DNA of 64,000 bases from Ilumatobacteraceae bacterium (GCA_021298435.1 JAJTFJ010000010.1:33036-97035); one strand, 5' to 3'; counted from the stretch's first letter, positions 1-8,102 are shown. A program made the numbers and translations. Notes: generated by a model from the letters alone, not told the origin.

Positions 1-414
1 ACCGTCAAAGTTTTTGTACACACTTGCGAAGCGCACATACGCAACTTCATCAAGAGCACGGAGACGTTCGAGAACTGCATGACCCACCGTTGAAGAAGTG
101 ATCTCTGTGCCGGCAATCTGTGCCAGACGCATGTCGTCTTCGACCATCTCGGCGAGAATCTCGACTTGGGCTTCTTCCACGTTGCGGCCCTTACAAGCCG
201 AACTGACACCAGCGACGATTTTTGCCCGATCAAATGGCACCCGAACACCAGAACGCTTCAACACCGTCAGAGGCGCACCCTCAAGGCGCTCATAAGTGGT
301 GAAGCGGTAGGTGCATTCGGGACACGAGCGACGGCGGCGGATCGCACAGCCATCCTCGGTGGATCGCGAATCGATCACCTTGGTGTCGTCATGGCGGCAT
401 ACGGGGCAATGCAC
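1..414 (-). CDS. nrdR: Transcriptional repressor NrdR (partial, 3' end off window)
   Basis: NrdR represses ribonucleotide reductase genes and senses ATP/dATP. Reading from a GTG start at 414, the product begins VHCPVCRHDD and carries the N-terminal zinc ribbon (CPVC near the start, then CPEC about 28 residues later), followed by the ATP-cone region (VLKRSGVRVPFDRAKI). There are 138 codons before the window edge; the family is about 150-160 residues, so only the C-terminal tail is missing. There is no clear Shine-Dalgarno sequence. It lies downstream of the LysM gene on the same strand, the order seen in mycobacteria. Confidence 0.93.
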   Translation of the reverse strand, partial: MHCPVCRHDDTKVIDSRSTEDGCAIRRRRSCPECTYRFTTYERLEGAPLTVLKRSGVRVPFDRAKIVAGVSSACKGRNVEEAQVEILAEMVEDDMRLAQIAGTEITSSTVGHAVLERLRALDEVAYVRFASVYKNFDG

Positions 415-501
415 GAACTCTGACAATAGAGCACAGAAATTTAACTTTCTGTAAGTTCGTGCGGAAATAGTGAGATTTTTCTCACTTCCCCGCGTGAATG
501 C

Positions 502-855
502 TTATGGGATGCGAATGACCTGACCAGGCTCAATTGTTGAACCATTGAGGATGACCATTTCGCTCACGAGGTCACCAATGGCACCCTTTGGCACGATCTG
601 ACGAGCGATGTCCCACAACGTGTCGCCGCTCTTGGCCACCACAGTGCGCGGGGTGTCTTGCTGGGCAGGTGTGGGGTTCGAAGCAAAAGCTCCGGAGGTG
701 ACGAACACCGAAGCGAGACCAAACACCAAAACGGCCCCAACGGTCATACGGCGGCGCTGGAAGGTGCGCTGGCTGATCGCTGGGCGGACCGAACGGCTGG
801 TGTTCGAACGAACAGTGTGTGATGGGAAGAGAAGAGGATCGATGGTGGTAGCCAT
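502..855 (-). CDS. LysM-domain protein, ChiZ/YneA-type SOS division inhibitor candidate
   Basis: A 117-residue protein with an N-terminal basic stretch, one membrane segment at about residues 37-58 (VGAVLVFGLASVFVTSGAFA) and a C-terminal LysM domain (about 71-117, with SGDTLWDIA and LNGSTIEPGQVIRI). The ATG at 855 is preceded by a good GAAAGG ribosome site. It is divergent from lexA, sharing five LexA boxes, with nrdR downstream. This is exactly the position of mycobacterial chiZ (Rv2719c), corynebacterial divS and Bacillus yneA, which block division during DNA damage. The LysM fold and context are clear; the division-inhibitor role is inferred. Confidence 0.82.
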   Translation of the reverse strand: MATTIDPLLFPSHTVRSNTSRSVRPAISQRTFQRRRMTVGAVLVFGLASVFVTSGAFASNPTPAQQDTPRTVVAKSGDTLWDIARQIVPKGAIGDLVSEMVILNGSTIEPGQVIRIP

Positions 856-916
856 GGGATTTCCTTTCAGAATGAGGGTTTCAGGGACCGGGCGGTCTTT
901 GTGGTGTTCACCGTAG

Positions 917-930
917 CGAACGGGTGTTCG
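917..930. promoter_or_regulatory. LexA (SOS) box 1
   Basis: CGAACGGGTGTTCG has perfect CGAAC/GTTCG half-sites of the actinobacterial/Gram-positive LexA consensus. It is the box nearest to the LysM gene, 62 bp upstream of its start. Confidence 0.9.
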
Positions 931-940
931 TTAGTTTGCC

Positions 941-954
941 CGAACATCTGTTCG
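941..954. promoter_or_regulatory. LexA (SOS) box 2
   Basis: CGAACATCTGTTCG has both half-sites perfect. It is spaced 24 bp from box 1. Confidence 0.9.
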
Positions 955-970
955 GTGTCAACCCTTTGGA

Positions 971-984
971 CGAACAATTGTTCT
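971..984. promoter_or_regulatory. LexA (SOS) box 3
   Basis: CGAACAATTGTTCT has a perfect left half and one mismatch at the last base. It is 30 bp from box 2. Confidence 0.8.
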
Positions 985-985
985 C

Positions 986-999
986 CGAACAGGTGTTTG
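986..999. promoter_or_regulatory. LexA (SOS) box 4
   Basis: CGAACAGGTGTTTG has one mismatch in the right half. It starts 15 bp after box 3, so the two boxes almost touch. Confidence 0.75.
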
Positions 1000-1009
1000 A
1001 CCCCAGCCA

Positions 1010-1023
1010 CGAACACCTGTACG
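1010..1023. promoter_or_regulatory. LexA (SOS) box 5
   Basis: CGAACACCTGTACG has one mismatch in the right half. It ends 9 bp before the lexA ATG, so bound LexA would sit over the lexA translation start or a leaderless transcription start. Confidence 0.7.
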
Positions 1024-1032
1024 CTCATCCCC

Positions 1033-1662
1033 ATGTCTGAAGCCCTTACTGAACGCCAGCGCCAAATCCTTCATGTGATCGAACAAGCCATGCAGGACCG
1101 CGGTTATCCGCCATCGGTCCGCGAGATTGGCGAGGCCGTGGGCCTCAACTCCCCCGCCACGGTGCACACCCACCTCAAGGCCCTCCAAGACATGGGCTTC
1201 ATCCGCCGTGACCCTTCGAAGCCACGCGCTATCGAAGTGCGCTTCGACACGAACTCTGAAGTCGCGATGGAGCGTCGTCCATCTCGCCACATTCCTCTCA
1301 TTGGTGATGTTGCAGCAGGCACCAATGTTCTTGCTCAGCAAAACGTGGAAGACCTCATTCCGCTCCCCACCGACTTCACTGGCGAAGGCGAACTCTTCAT
1401 GTTGCGCGTTCGTGGTGATTCCATGATCGAAGCCGGAATTCTCGATGGTGACTTTGTTGTTGCACGTCAGCAACAAGTCGCAGAAAATGGCGACATTGTC
1501 GTTGCAGGAATTCCTGGTGATGAAGCAACAATCAAGACTTTCAAGAAGTCGGGTAAGACCATCACATTGATTCCTGCAAACGAATCAATGAAGCCGATGG
1601 TGTTTGATGCAGACGAAGTACAAGTCTTCGGCAAGCTCGTCACCGTGATGCGCAAACTCTAA
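1033..1662 (+). CDS. lexA: LexA repressor (SOS regulator, self-cleaving)
   Basis: A 209-residue LexA. The N-terminal winged helix-turn-helix (1-70) includes YPPSVREIGEAVGLNSPATV. The self-cleavage site is Ala95-Gly96 (DVAAGT), the catalytic serine is Ser130 (RGDSM) and the catalytic lysine is Lys168 (EATIK). The reading frame stays open upstream to a GTG at 901, but that would translate the LexA boxes. The ATG at 1033 gives the normal MSEALTERQ start. No Shine-Dalgarno sequence is visible, so the message may be leaderless. The upstream box array implies strong autorepression. Confidence 0.96.
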   Translation: MSEALTERQRQILHVIEQAMQDRGYPPSVREIGEAVGLNSPATVHTHLKALQDMGFIRRDPSKPRAIEVRFDTNSEVAMERRPSRHIPLIGDVAAGTNVLAQQNVEDLIPLPTDFTGEGELFMLRVRGDSMIEAGILDGDFVVARQQQVAENGDIVVAGIPGDEATIKTFKKSGKTITLIPANESMKPMVFDADEVQVFGKLVTVMRKL

Positions 1663-1677
1663 GAACGAAACATCGAA

Positions 1678-1715
1678 AAGGCCCCGTGCAGTTCGTACTG
1701 CGCGGGGCCTTTTTG
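1678..1715 (+). terminator. Rho-independent terminator of lexA
   Basis: A GC-rich stem (AGGCCCCG.GCAGT / ACTGC.CGGGGCCT) with a TCGT loop is followed by a run of five T. It lies directly after the lexA stop and could also serve the convergent gene. Confidence 0.88.
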
Positions 1716-1737
1716 TTTCACAATGTGACGACGTGAG

Positions 1738-3420
1738 TTACTTCGCTTCCGCTAAACCTTGCTCACTCCACGCCAGCATTCCGCCGGTCATGTTGAGCGC
1801 GTCGTATCCACGATTAATGAGCCATGCAGCAACTTTGCCTGAGCGGTTTCCGCTGCGACACACCACAATCGTCATCATCTTCTTGTCGAGTTCTTCCAAA
1901 CGATCAGGAAGTTGCGCCATCGGGATATGAACCGCGCCTTCGATATGGCCGGCATCCCATTCGTTCTGCTCACGTACGTCCACCAGCAATGCGTTCGGAT
2001 ACACCTGAGCGGCCTTCACATCGATCGCAGGAAGCGTGTGAGGGATATTGCTATCCGCCCAAGCGTTGTAGCCGCCAATCAGGTCAGACACATCGGTGAA
2101 GCCATGCGACTTCAACAAACTCGACGCCACTGACGAGCGATAGCCACCTGCACAGTTCACGACGACGGGAACATTCGGGTCGAGTTCAGGAATCTCTCGC
2201 AACAATGCTGGCAACGGGATGTTGCGCGCACCAGGAAGCATTCCGAGCGCAGTCTCGCCGCCATTACGTACGTCGATGACGACAAGTTCGCGAAGCGACG
2301 CCATGCGTTCCGCCAATGATTCCACTGACAATCGTGATTGCTTCTCAACAAGTTGTGGATTGTTCAACATCTCTAGTTCTGGGTTGCTGATACAGCCCAC
2401 CACGTTGTCGAATCCGATTCGAGCAAGACGAGTGCGTGCTTCACGTTCAAACCCAGCGTCAGACACAATCACAATTGCGGTGCCCGGCTTCATCACTTCA
2501 CCGGCGTACTCAGCGAAACGCCCCGAAAGACCCACATTCACTGAACCACGGATGTATCCAGATGCAAACGACTGATCATCACGTGAGTCGAGAATGACTG
2601 CGCCTTGTTCAGCGAGTGCGACTGCTTCAGGGGCAGTCAACTCCTTCATTGGCGCATCGTCATCATGCAATGGTCGAGCTTCGCGGTTGCGATTTGCTGC
2701 AAATGGGAAATACTCCGGCGCCACGTTCTGACCTTCAGTCACAACATCAACGAAGTCGTCAATCACCATGGGTGCCAAGGCGTAGTTCATGCGGCGCTGT
2801 TCGCCAATGGTGGATACCGTCTCGGTGGAGAGTTGCTTGCCACATGACGAACCAGCACCATGTGCAGGGAAAACCTTTGTCTCGTCGGGCAGCAACAGCA
2901 ACTTGTTGTGCAACGAGTCAAAGAGTTGTCGAGCAAGCTGATCTGCGGTCACTCCCACTGACGACAGCAAGTCAGGTCGACCAACATCGCCAATAAACAT
3001 TGTGTCTCCGGTCAAAACACCAAAGGGTGTTCCCGTCGGGCCGTTCTCGCGCACCACAACACTGATGGACTCTGGCGTATGCCCAGGGGTTTCCAGAATC
3101 TCTAGATCAACGTCTCCAAGGCTGATGTGTGAACCATGCGCCATTGTTTCGATGTCGAACTCAACACGACCTTTTGCCGCTGCGCCAAACACAATGGTCG
3201 CTCCCGTTGCGGCCGCGAGTTCAAGATGTCCTGACAGGAAGTCAGCATGGAAATGAGTTTCGATGACTTTCACAATCCGCAGACCATTCGCCTGTGCGTC
3301 GGCAACGTATTGATCGATGTCGCGCTGTGGATCAATGACGACAGCCATTCCCGTGGTGGTGTCGCCCACCATGTAGCTCGCGTGGGAGAGACATTCGAGG
3401 TAGTACTGCTGAAAAAACAT
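1738..3420 (-). CDS. Metallo-beta-lactamase / triple rhodanese protein, persulfide dioxygenase-like (CstB-type)
   Basis: A 560-residue protein. The N-terminal metallo-beta-lactamase domain (about 1-240) has the metal motif THFHADFLSGH near residue 53 and a later VFPAHGAGS. Three rhodanese domains follow. The first has SDAGFE where the Cys loop should be and looks inactive. The second has CAGGYRS and the third CRSGNRS, each with an active-site Cys. CstA/CstB-type proteins of this build oxidise or transfer persulfide sulfur, probably in the cytoplasm. The start is placed at ATG 3420, with AAAGGA 8 nt upstream; a longer frame to 3447 would enter the operator. It is divergent from a CstR-like repressor. 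The exact substrate is inferred. Confidence 0.85.
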   Translation of the reverse strand: MFFQQYYLECLSHASYMVGDTTTGMAVVIDPQRDIDQYVADAQANGLRIVKVIETHFHADFLSGHLELAAATGATIVFGAAAKGRVEFDIETMAHGSHISLGDVDLEILETPGHTPESISVVVRENGPTGTPFGVLTGDTMFIGDVGRPDLLSSVGVTADQLARQLFDSLHNKLLLLPDETKVFPAHGAGSSCGKQLSTETVSTIGEQRRMNYALAPMVIDDFVDVVTEGQNVAPEYFPFAANRNREARPLHDDDAPMKELTAPEAVALAEQGAVILDSRDDQSFASGYIRGSVNVGLSGRFAEYAGEVMKPGTAIVIVSDAGFEREARTRLARIGFDNVVGCISNPELEMLNNPQLVEKQSRLSVESLAERMASLRELVVIDVRNGGETALGMLPGARNIPLPALLREIPELDPNVPVVVNCAGGYRSSVASSLLKSHGFTDVSDLIGGYNAWADSNIPHTLPAIDVKAAQVYPNALLVDVREQNEWDAGHIEGAVHIPMAQLPDRLEELDKKMMTIVVCRSGNRSGKVAAWLINRGYDALNMTGGMLAWSEQGLAEAK

Positions 3421-3448
3421 ATTCACCATCCTTTGGATTGATTCCATG

Positions 3449-3464
3449 ATACCCTAGGGGGTAT
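3449..3464. promoter_or_regulatory. CsoR/CstR-family operator
   Basis: ATACCCTAGGGGGTAT is a G/C-tract palindrome flanked by ATAC/GTAT, the type bound by CsoR-family repressors. It lies between the divergent MBL-rhodanese gene (29 bp from its ATG) and the Cys-rich/repressor operon, whose ATG overlaps the last bases of the site. Control by the adjacent repressor is inferred. Confidence 0.8.
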
Positions 3465-3642
3465 GTGCAGACAAGTTACATGTAAAAAGTGCCAGCGTCC
3501 ATCATGGGCCGGTTGCGGAGCTCACGTCGAACAAGTCCTCGGACATGTCGCGAAAGCAGACCGCTGCAACTGTTCCACAAAAACTCCAGCAACCACCGCC
3601 ACCACTGGTGGTCGCCGTTGGTTCCGCTCAAACAAGGGATAA
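3463..3642 (+). CDS. Small Cys-rich protein with a CxxC..WAGCG..H..CxC pattern
   Basis: A 59-residue protein starting MCRQVTCKKCQRPSWAGCG, with cysteines at 2, 7, 10, 18, 35 and 37 and a histidine at 21. The order CxxC, WAGCGxHV, CxC recalls a small conserved metal-binding-like family of unknown function found in bacteria and eukaryotes (recognised from memory, not searched). The C-terminal 20 residues are low-complexity Thr/Ala then basic. It ends 6 nt before the CsoR-family gene, so the two are probably co-transcribed. The ATG overlaps the operator, so transcription must start at or just before it and the message may be leaderless. Confidence 0.75.
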   Translation: MCRQVTCKKCQRPSWAGCGAHVEQVLGHVAKADRCNCSTKTPATTATTGGRRWFRSNKG

Positions 3643-3648
3643 TGAATC

Positions 3649-3918
3649 ATGCAGATTGATACCGACGTCATCGTTGATCTTCAAAAGCGCCTTCGTCGTA
3701 TTGAGGGCCAAGTTCGTGGAATTCAGAACATGCTCGAAGAAGAACGTGAATGCCGCGACATCGTGACCCAGATTGCGGCCGTTACCAAGGCCATGGAGCA
3801 AGTTGGGTTCAAAATGCTCGCATCCGGTCTTGCCAGTTGCTTGCAGAATCCTTCGGAAGCAGCAGCTTCGGGATACTCCGTTGAGGAAGTCGAAAAGATG
3901 TTCCTCAAGTTGTCGTAA
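3649..3918 (+). CDS. CsoR-family repressor, CstR-like persulfide sensor type
   Basis: An 89-residue all-alpha DUF156/CsoR-family repressor (DLQKRLRRIEGQVRGI...). Copper-sensing CsoR uses Cys-His-Cys ligands. Here Cys35 and Cys64 are kept, with the 29-residue spacing of CstR, but the His position four residues before the second Cys is Gly60. Loss of the His argues against Cu(I) binding and for the two-thiol persulfide sensor CstR. The neighbouring rhodanese gene and shared operator fit sulfide/persulfide control. Function is inferred from these residues. Confidence 0.85.
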   Translation: MQIDTDVIVDLQKRLRRIEGQVRGIQNMLEEERECRDIVTQIAAVTKAMEQVGFKMLASGLASCLQNPSEAAASGYSVEEVEKMFLKLS

Positions 3919-3934
3919 GACAACAGAGCATTAA

Positions 3935-5059
3935 TTACAAGCCGAGTCGCTCAGCGACAAGTCGCAACTTTGCATCGGGCTGCACGACGGCAACACGCAC
4001 ATTGCGTGAGCCACCCGCACCGTAGAAATCACCAGGGCTGACCAGTGCCCCACCCTCACGAGCAAGACGTTCTGTGAAACTCCATGCGTCTTCAGCGTCG
4101 AACCACAAGTAGAAACCACCATCTGGCATACCGATGTCGATTCCCGACCACTTCGACAATGTGGTGGCCATGTATTCAAGACGTGAGCGATACCTGTCGC
4201 GCTGCACCGAGACGTGTTCATCATCATCAAGTGCTGCAACACCTGCTGCTTGCGCCGGACCAGGCACCATGAAGCCAGCGTGCTTACGTACCTCTTTGAG
4301 GTATTCAACAATCTCTGCATCACCTGCATAGAAGCCAACACGAAGGCCGGCAAGATTTGAACGCTTCGACAGTGAATGCACAGCAATCACGCCATCAAGA
4401 CCGTGTTGCAAAATGGATTGCGAGGGCGTCGCCCACGTGAATTCGGTGTAGCACTCGTCACTGAACACAGGAATGTTGTTCTTGCGACCCCAGTTGGCGG
4501 CGTACTTGAGATCATCAAGACCACCCGTGGGGTTACTCGGGCTATTCACCCACAGCATTAATGCGCGATCAATGTCTTCTTGAGAAAGAGAGGCGAAGTC
4601 CATGTGGCCTTCTGCATTCATCGGCACAGCAAGTGGCCGAAGGCCGGCAAGGATTGCGCCCATCTCATAGGTGGGATACGCAATGGCCGGATAAATCACG
4701 GTGTCACGATTCGGCCGACGCAACTTCATGTACTGAGGAGTCGTTGCAACAAACTCCTTCGTGCCGATGCAGGCAGCAATTCGCGACAACGGGACATCGA
4801 TAGAGAAACGACGACCCATCCAGCGAGCAATGGAACGACGCAAGGCTTCTGTTCCGATGGAGGCGGGATAGCCACGCTCAGAACCCGAACCAGCAAGTGC
4901 ATCAATCACTGCCTGAGGCGGTGGATCACATGGCGTGCCAATAGAGAGATCAACAATGCCGCCGTCGTGTGCCGCAGCCAATTTTTGATACGCATCAAGA
5001 CGGTCGTACGGATACGGAGGTGGCTCGAAGCCCACGAGATCTCTATTGATGTCAGCCAT
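3935..5059 (-). CDS. dapC: Succinyldiaminopimelate aminotransferase, fold-type I PLP enzyme
   Basis: A 374-residue class I/II aminotransferase. PLP-binding features are NSPSNPTG (172-179), Asp201 (FSDECY) and the Schiff-base Lys232 (SLSKRSNLAGLR). The match is to the actinobacterial DapC group, which converts N-succinyl-2-amino-6-ketopimelate to N-succinyl-LL-DAP in lysine and peptidoglycan synthesis. dapF lies two genes upstream on the same strand, supporting the pathway. ATG 5059 is chosen, 7 nt after the hflX stop; the longer frame to 5218 lies inside hflX. Another aminotransferase specificity cannot be excluded. Confidence 0.8.
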   Translation of the reverse strand: MADINRDLVGFEPPPYPYDRLDAYQKLAAAHDGGIVDLSIGTPCDPPPQAVIDALAGSGSERGYPASIGTEALRRSIARWMGRRFSIDVPLSRIAACIGTKEFVATTPQYMKLRRPNRDTVIYPAIAYPTYEMGAILAGLRPLAVPMNAEGHMDFASLSQEDIDRALMLWVNSPSNPTGGLDDLKYAANWGRKNNIPVFSDECYTEFTWATPSQSILQHGLDGVIAVHSLSKRSNLAGLRVGFYAGDAEIVEYLKEVRKHAGFMVPGPAQAAGVAALDDDEHVSVQRDRYRSRLEYMATTLSKWSGIDIGMPDGGFYLWFDAEDAWSFTERLAREGGALVSPGDFYGAGGSRNVRVAVVQPDAKLRLVAERLGL

Positions 5060-5066
5060 GATGGTT

Positions 5067-6380
5067 CTAGTTTCCACTATTTGACGTGGTGACGACGAAC
5101 TCCCGCAATCGACCAGCCGAGGCTTCAGACAAACGGGCGCGGATTCGCAGGCCTGTCTCTGCCTCTTCAATGGACACGACTTCACCTTCACGATGCACGG
5201 AAGCAACGATGTCTCCACGCTCGAACGGCACTAATAGCTCAGTCACCTTGCTGATGGCCCGCATGCGGTCTGACAGCCTGCGCAACAGCACATCCATCCC
5301 CTGTTGTTGCAATGCAGATACTGCGACGGCTCCTTGGTGCTCCTCCACAAGCGAAGCACCGTGATCATCGAGCATGTCTGCCTTGTTGAAGACAATGAAC
5401 TCGGGAACATTGTCTGCGCCAATTTCGGCAAGGACTTCACGCACGGCAGTGATCTGCTGATCAGGGTGCGTCGCACTGCCATCGACCACATGCACCAACA
5501 TGTCGGCGGCCGCAGCAACTTCCAGTGTGCTCTTGAACGACTCAACGAGACCGTGAGGCAATGCACGGATGAAACCGACCGTGTCGGTGAGGAGCACGGG
5601 CTCACCACCAGGAAGAGACAAACGCCTCGTTGTTGGGTCGAGCGTTGCGAACAAGCGATCCTCTACGAGCACTCCAGCACGCGTTAGCGAATTCAGCAAA
5701 GTGGATTTGCCTGCGTTGGTGTAGCCGACGATGACGACAGAAGCCAACCCGCTGCGGCTACGGCTCTTGCGTTGCGTCGAACGTGTGCGCTGCAAGTCTT
5801 TGAGGTCACGCTCGAGTTTTTCAATGCGACGCATGATGCGGCGACGATCAACTTCAAGACGAGTTTCGCCAGGACCACGCGTACCGATGCCACCACCCTG
5901 CTGTGACAAGCCGGCCTTTGCACCACGACGCAAGCGAGGCAAGCGATAGCGCAACATGGCAAGTTCCACTTGCGCTTTACCTTCTTGGGTGTGCGCATTC
6001 TGCGCGAAGATGTCAAGAATCACAGCGGTGCGATCAAGTGCTGTACGACCCAACGCACGTTCCAAGTTGTACTGCTGACCTGGCGTGAGCTCATTGTCGA
6101 AAACAACAGTGTCGGCATCAAGCGCCAAACACACTTCCTTGAGTTCTTCTACTTTTCCTTTACCAATGTAGAACGCAGAATCGGGAACATCACGACGCTG
6201 TGTCACACGAGCAGCTTCATCAGCACCGGCTGTATCAATCAACAGCGAGAGTTCATCAAGACCTTCGTCTGTCTCTTCATCGGTCTGGCCACCCATCGTG
6301 ACGCCCACCAACACAATCCGTTCCCGAAAAGAGCGCTCAATCAGTGTCTGAGTCAGCGCCTCCTGGTACGGATTACTCAT
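5067..6380 (-). CDS. hflX: Ribosome-associated GTPase HflX
   Basis: A 437-residue GTPase that splits or rescues stalled ribosomes. The N-terminal HflX domain includes YIGKGKVEEL (71-80) and FDNELTPGQQ. The glycine-rich linker GGGIGTRGPGE (162-172) precedes a coiled coil and the G domain with GYTNAGKSTLL (219-229), DTVGF and NKAD. The ATG at 6380 overlaps the dapF TGA as ATGA, which indicates translational coupling. Order miaA-dapF-hflX matches mycobacteria. Confidence 0.95.
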   Translation of the reverse strand: MSNPYQEALTQTLIERSFRERIVLVGVTMGGQTDEETDEGLDELSLLIDTAGADEAARVTQRRDVPDSAFYIGKGKVEELKEVCLALDADTVVFDNELTPGQQYNLERALGRTALDRTAVILDIFAQNAHTQEGKAQVELAMLRYRLPRLRRGAKAGLSQQGGGIGTRGPGETRLEVDRRRIMRRIEKLERDLKDLQRTRSTQRKSRSRSGLASVVIVGYTNAGKSTLLNSLTRAGVLVEDRLFATLDPTTRRLSLPGGEPVLLTDTVGFIRALPHGLVESFKSTLEVAAAADMLVHVVDGSATHPDQQITAVREVLAEIGADNVPEFIVFNKADMLDDHGASLVEEHQGAVAVSALQQQGMDVLLRRLSDRMRAISKVTELLVPFERGDIVASVHREGEVVSIEEAETGLRIRARLSEASAGRLREFVVTTSNSGN

Positions 6381-7180
6381 ACAAGAACCGTGATGGTGCC
6401 CACCCAAGTGGTCGGCCCGGTCAACACTGCACGACGATCATCAGTGATTTGAACTCGAGCCACTCCTCCATCCATATGCACCACTACTTCGTCAGTATCT
6501 GGTGCAACAAAGCCCCATGCAAGTGCAGCTTCTGCTGCAGCACAGGCTCCACTTCCACAGGCGTGAGTAATTCCCGCACCTCTTTCATGTACCCGCATCG
6601 TGATGGCACCATTACCTGGGCCTGGTTCGATGATTTCAAGGTTCACATGTGGGACAAGTGAACCAAGATGTCCGAGGTCAACGATTGCAACTTCTTCAAC
6701 ACCCACAACTGAATGCGGGTTACCCAACGAAACATGTCGCACAGGACGAACCGGATCACACTGCAGTGCGCCCCAGCCGTCTGGCTCTTCCAATTTCGTT
6801 ACTGGACCCATATCAACTCGAACCAGCAGCGTGTGCGCATCTGTCGCCGTGATGACTTCAACAATGCGAAGTCCCGCATCAGTGGCAACTTCGTATTGAG
6901 CTCCGTCAGAACCGCCCAATTTGTGGTGGGCAGCCTGCACAAGACATCGGATTCCATTTCCGCTTATCTCTGCGACGCTTCCATCAGCATTAAAGAGTCG
7001 CATCACTAACCGCGGACCAGTGGTACTCAGCAAAAGAAGACCATCGGCACCAATGCCAGTTGTGCGTGCACACCATCGTCGCGCTAGATCGCCCCACGCA
7101 GAACCTGGGTCACCCTGATCCAGGTCGTACACCAAAAAATCATTTCCAAGTCCGTGATGTTTTGACAGATGCACAATCAT
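6377..7180 (-). CDS. dapF: Diaminopimelate epimerase
   Basis: A 267-residue epimerase converting LL-DAP to meso-DAP for lysine and cell wall. The two-base catalytic cysteines are Cys79 (ISGNGIRC) and Cys208 (ITHACGSGAC). The ATG at 7180 gives the standard start (MIVHLSKHHGLGNDF); the frame extends upstream into miaA but without homology-like sequence. It starts 10 nt after the miaA stop and overlaps hflX by 4 nt. Confidence 0.95.
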   Translation of the reverse strand: MIVHLSKHHGLGNDFLVYDLDQGDPGSAWGDLARRWCARTTGIGADGLLLLSTTGPRLVMRLFNADGSVAEISGNGIRCLVQAAHHKLGGSDGAQYEVATDAGLRIVEVITATDAHTLLVRVDMGPVTKLEEPDGWGALQCDPVRPVRHVSLGNPHSVVGVEEVAIVDLGHLGSLVPHVNLEIIEPGPGNGAITMRVHERGAGITHACGSGACAAAEAALAWGFVAPDTDEVVVHMDGGVARVQITDDRRAVLTGPTTWVGTITVLV

Positions 7181-7190
7181 TGCGCGCAGG

Positions 7191-8102
7191 CTATCCCAAC
7201 GCCGACAGTACGAGTGGGGCGACTTCTGCAATCGGGTCATTCTGTACCTCAACCCACTGAATTCGTGGGTCACGGCGGTACCAACGCTCTTGGCGAACGG
7301 CGAACTGCTGGGTACGCAGAATGGTTGCATCGATGGCTTCTTCGAGAGACCAGCGACGCTCAATGTGCTCAATGATTTCCTTGTATCCGAGCGCCTGTCG
7401 TGCGGTGTCAGAAATGCCCTTTGGCTCATTCAATACGCCACGTACTTCGTCAACGAGACCCGCTTCAATCATTTTGTGCACGCGCAAAGCGATGCGCTCG
7501 CGTAGAGCCTCGCGCTGCCACTTGATACCAATCTGCACAGTGTCAACCGGTGGATACGCACCAATGCCTTCACCAAAGGAACTAAACGTCTTGCCGCTGC
7601 CGAGGCACACTTCCAATGCACGAATCATGCGACGGCGATTGTTCGGATCGATTTTCTTCACCGCTTCGGGATCAAGTTCTGACAACTGTTCATACAGAGC
7701 TTCGGTGTCGCGATTCGCTTCTAACTGTGCACGAATCTTGGGGTAATCCCCCGGCATGGACAAACCATCAACCAAAGCCGTGACGTACAAACCAGTCCCG
7801 CCGACAATCAACTCACTTGCATCTGCCTTGCTGATCTTCTTTCGCGCAGCGGCAACATCTTCGGCGAATCGCGCAACGGAGTACCGCTCAGAGGGTTCAG
7901 CAACATCGACGCAGTAATGCACGACACGACTCTGATCATCCTCGGTCGGTTTCGCTGTGCCGATATCCATTCGTCGATACACCTGCATCGCATCGGCTGC
8001 AATGATGTGCACATTCGGAACCATTGTGGCTGCCGCCATTGCAACATCGCTCTTGCCGCTTGCGGTGGGGCCGAGCACCACCACTGATTTCTTGATCGTC
8101 AC
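7191..8102 (-). CDS. miaA: tRNA dimethylallyltransferase
   Basis: A 303-residue enzyme adding the isopentenyl group to A37 of tRNAs that read UNN codons. It shows the P-loop GPTASGKS, the DAMQVYRRMDIGTAKP motif and GGTGLY. It has a GTG start at 8102, only 3 nt after the miaB stop. MiaB, encoded just upstream, methylthiolates the same base, so the two act in sequence. Confidence 0.95.
   Translation of the reverse strand: MTIKKSVVVLGPTASGKSDVAMAAATMVPNVHIIAADAMQVYRRMDIGTAKPTEDDQSRVVHYCVDVAEPSERYSVARFAEDVAAARKKISKADASELIVGGTGLYVTALVDGLSMPGDYPKIRAQLEANRDTEALYEQLSELDPEAVKKIDPNNRRRMIRALEVCLGSGKTFSSFGEGIGAYPPVDTVQIGIKWQREALRERIALRVHKMIEAGLVDEVRGVLNEPKGISDTARQALGYKEIIEHIERRWSLEEAIDATILRTQQFAVRQERWYRRDPRIQWVEVQNDPIAEVAPLVLSALG

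Noticed and set aside
469-486. AGTGAGA-TTTT-TCTCACT hairpin between the LysM gene and nrdR as a terminator
   Set aside because: Only a 7-bp A/T-containing stem with no T tract on the relevant strand; could be chance.
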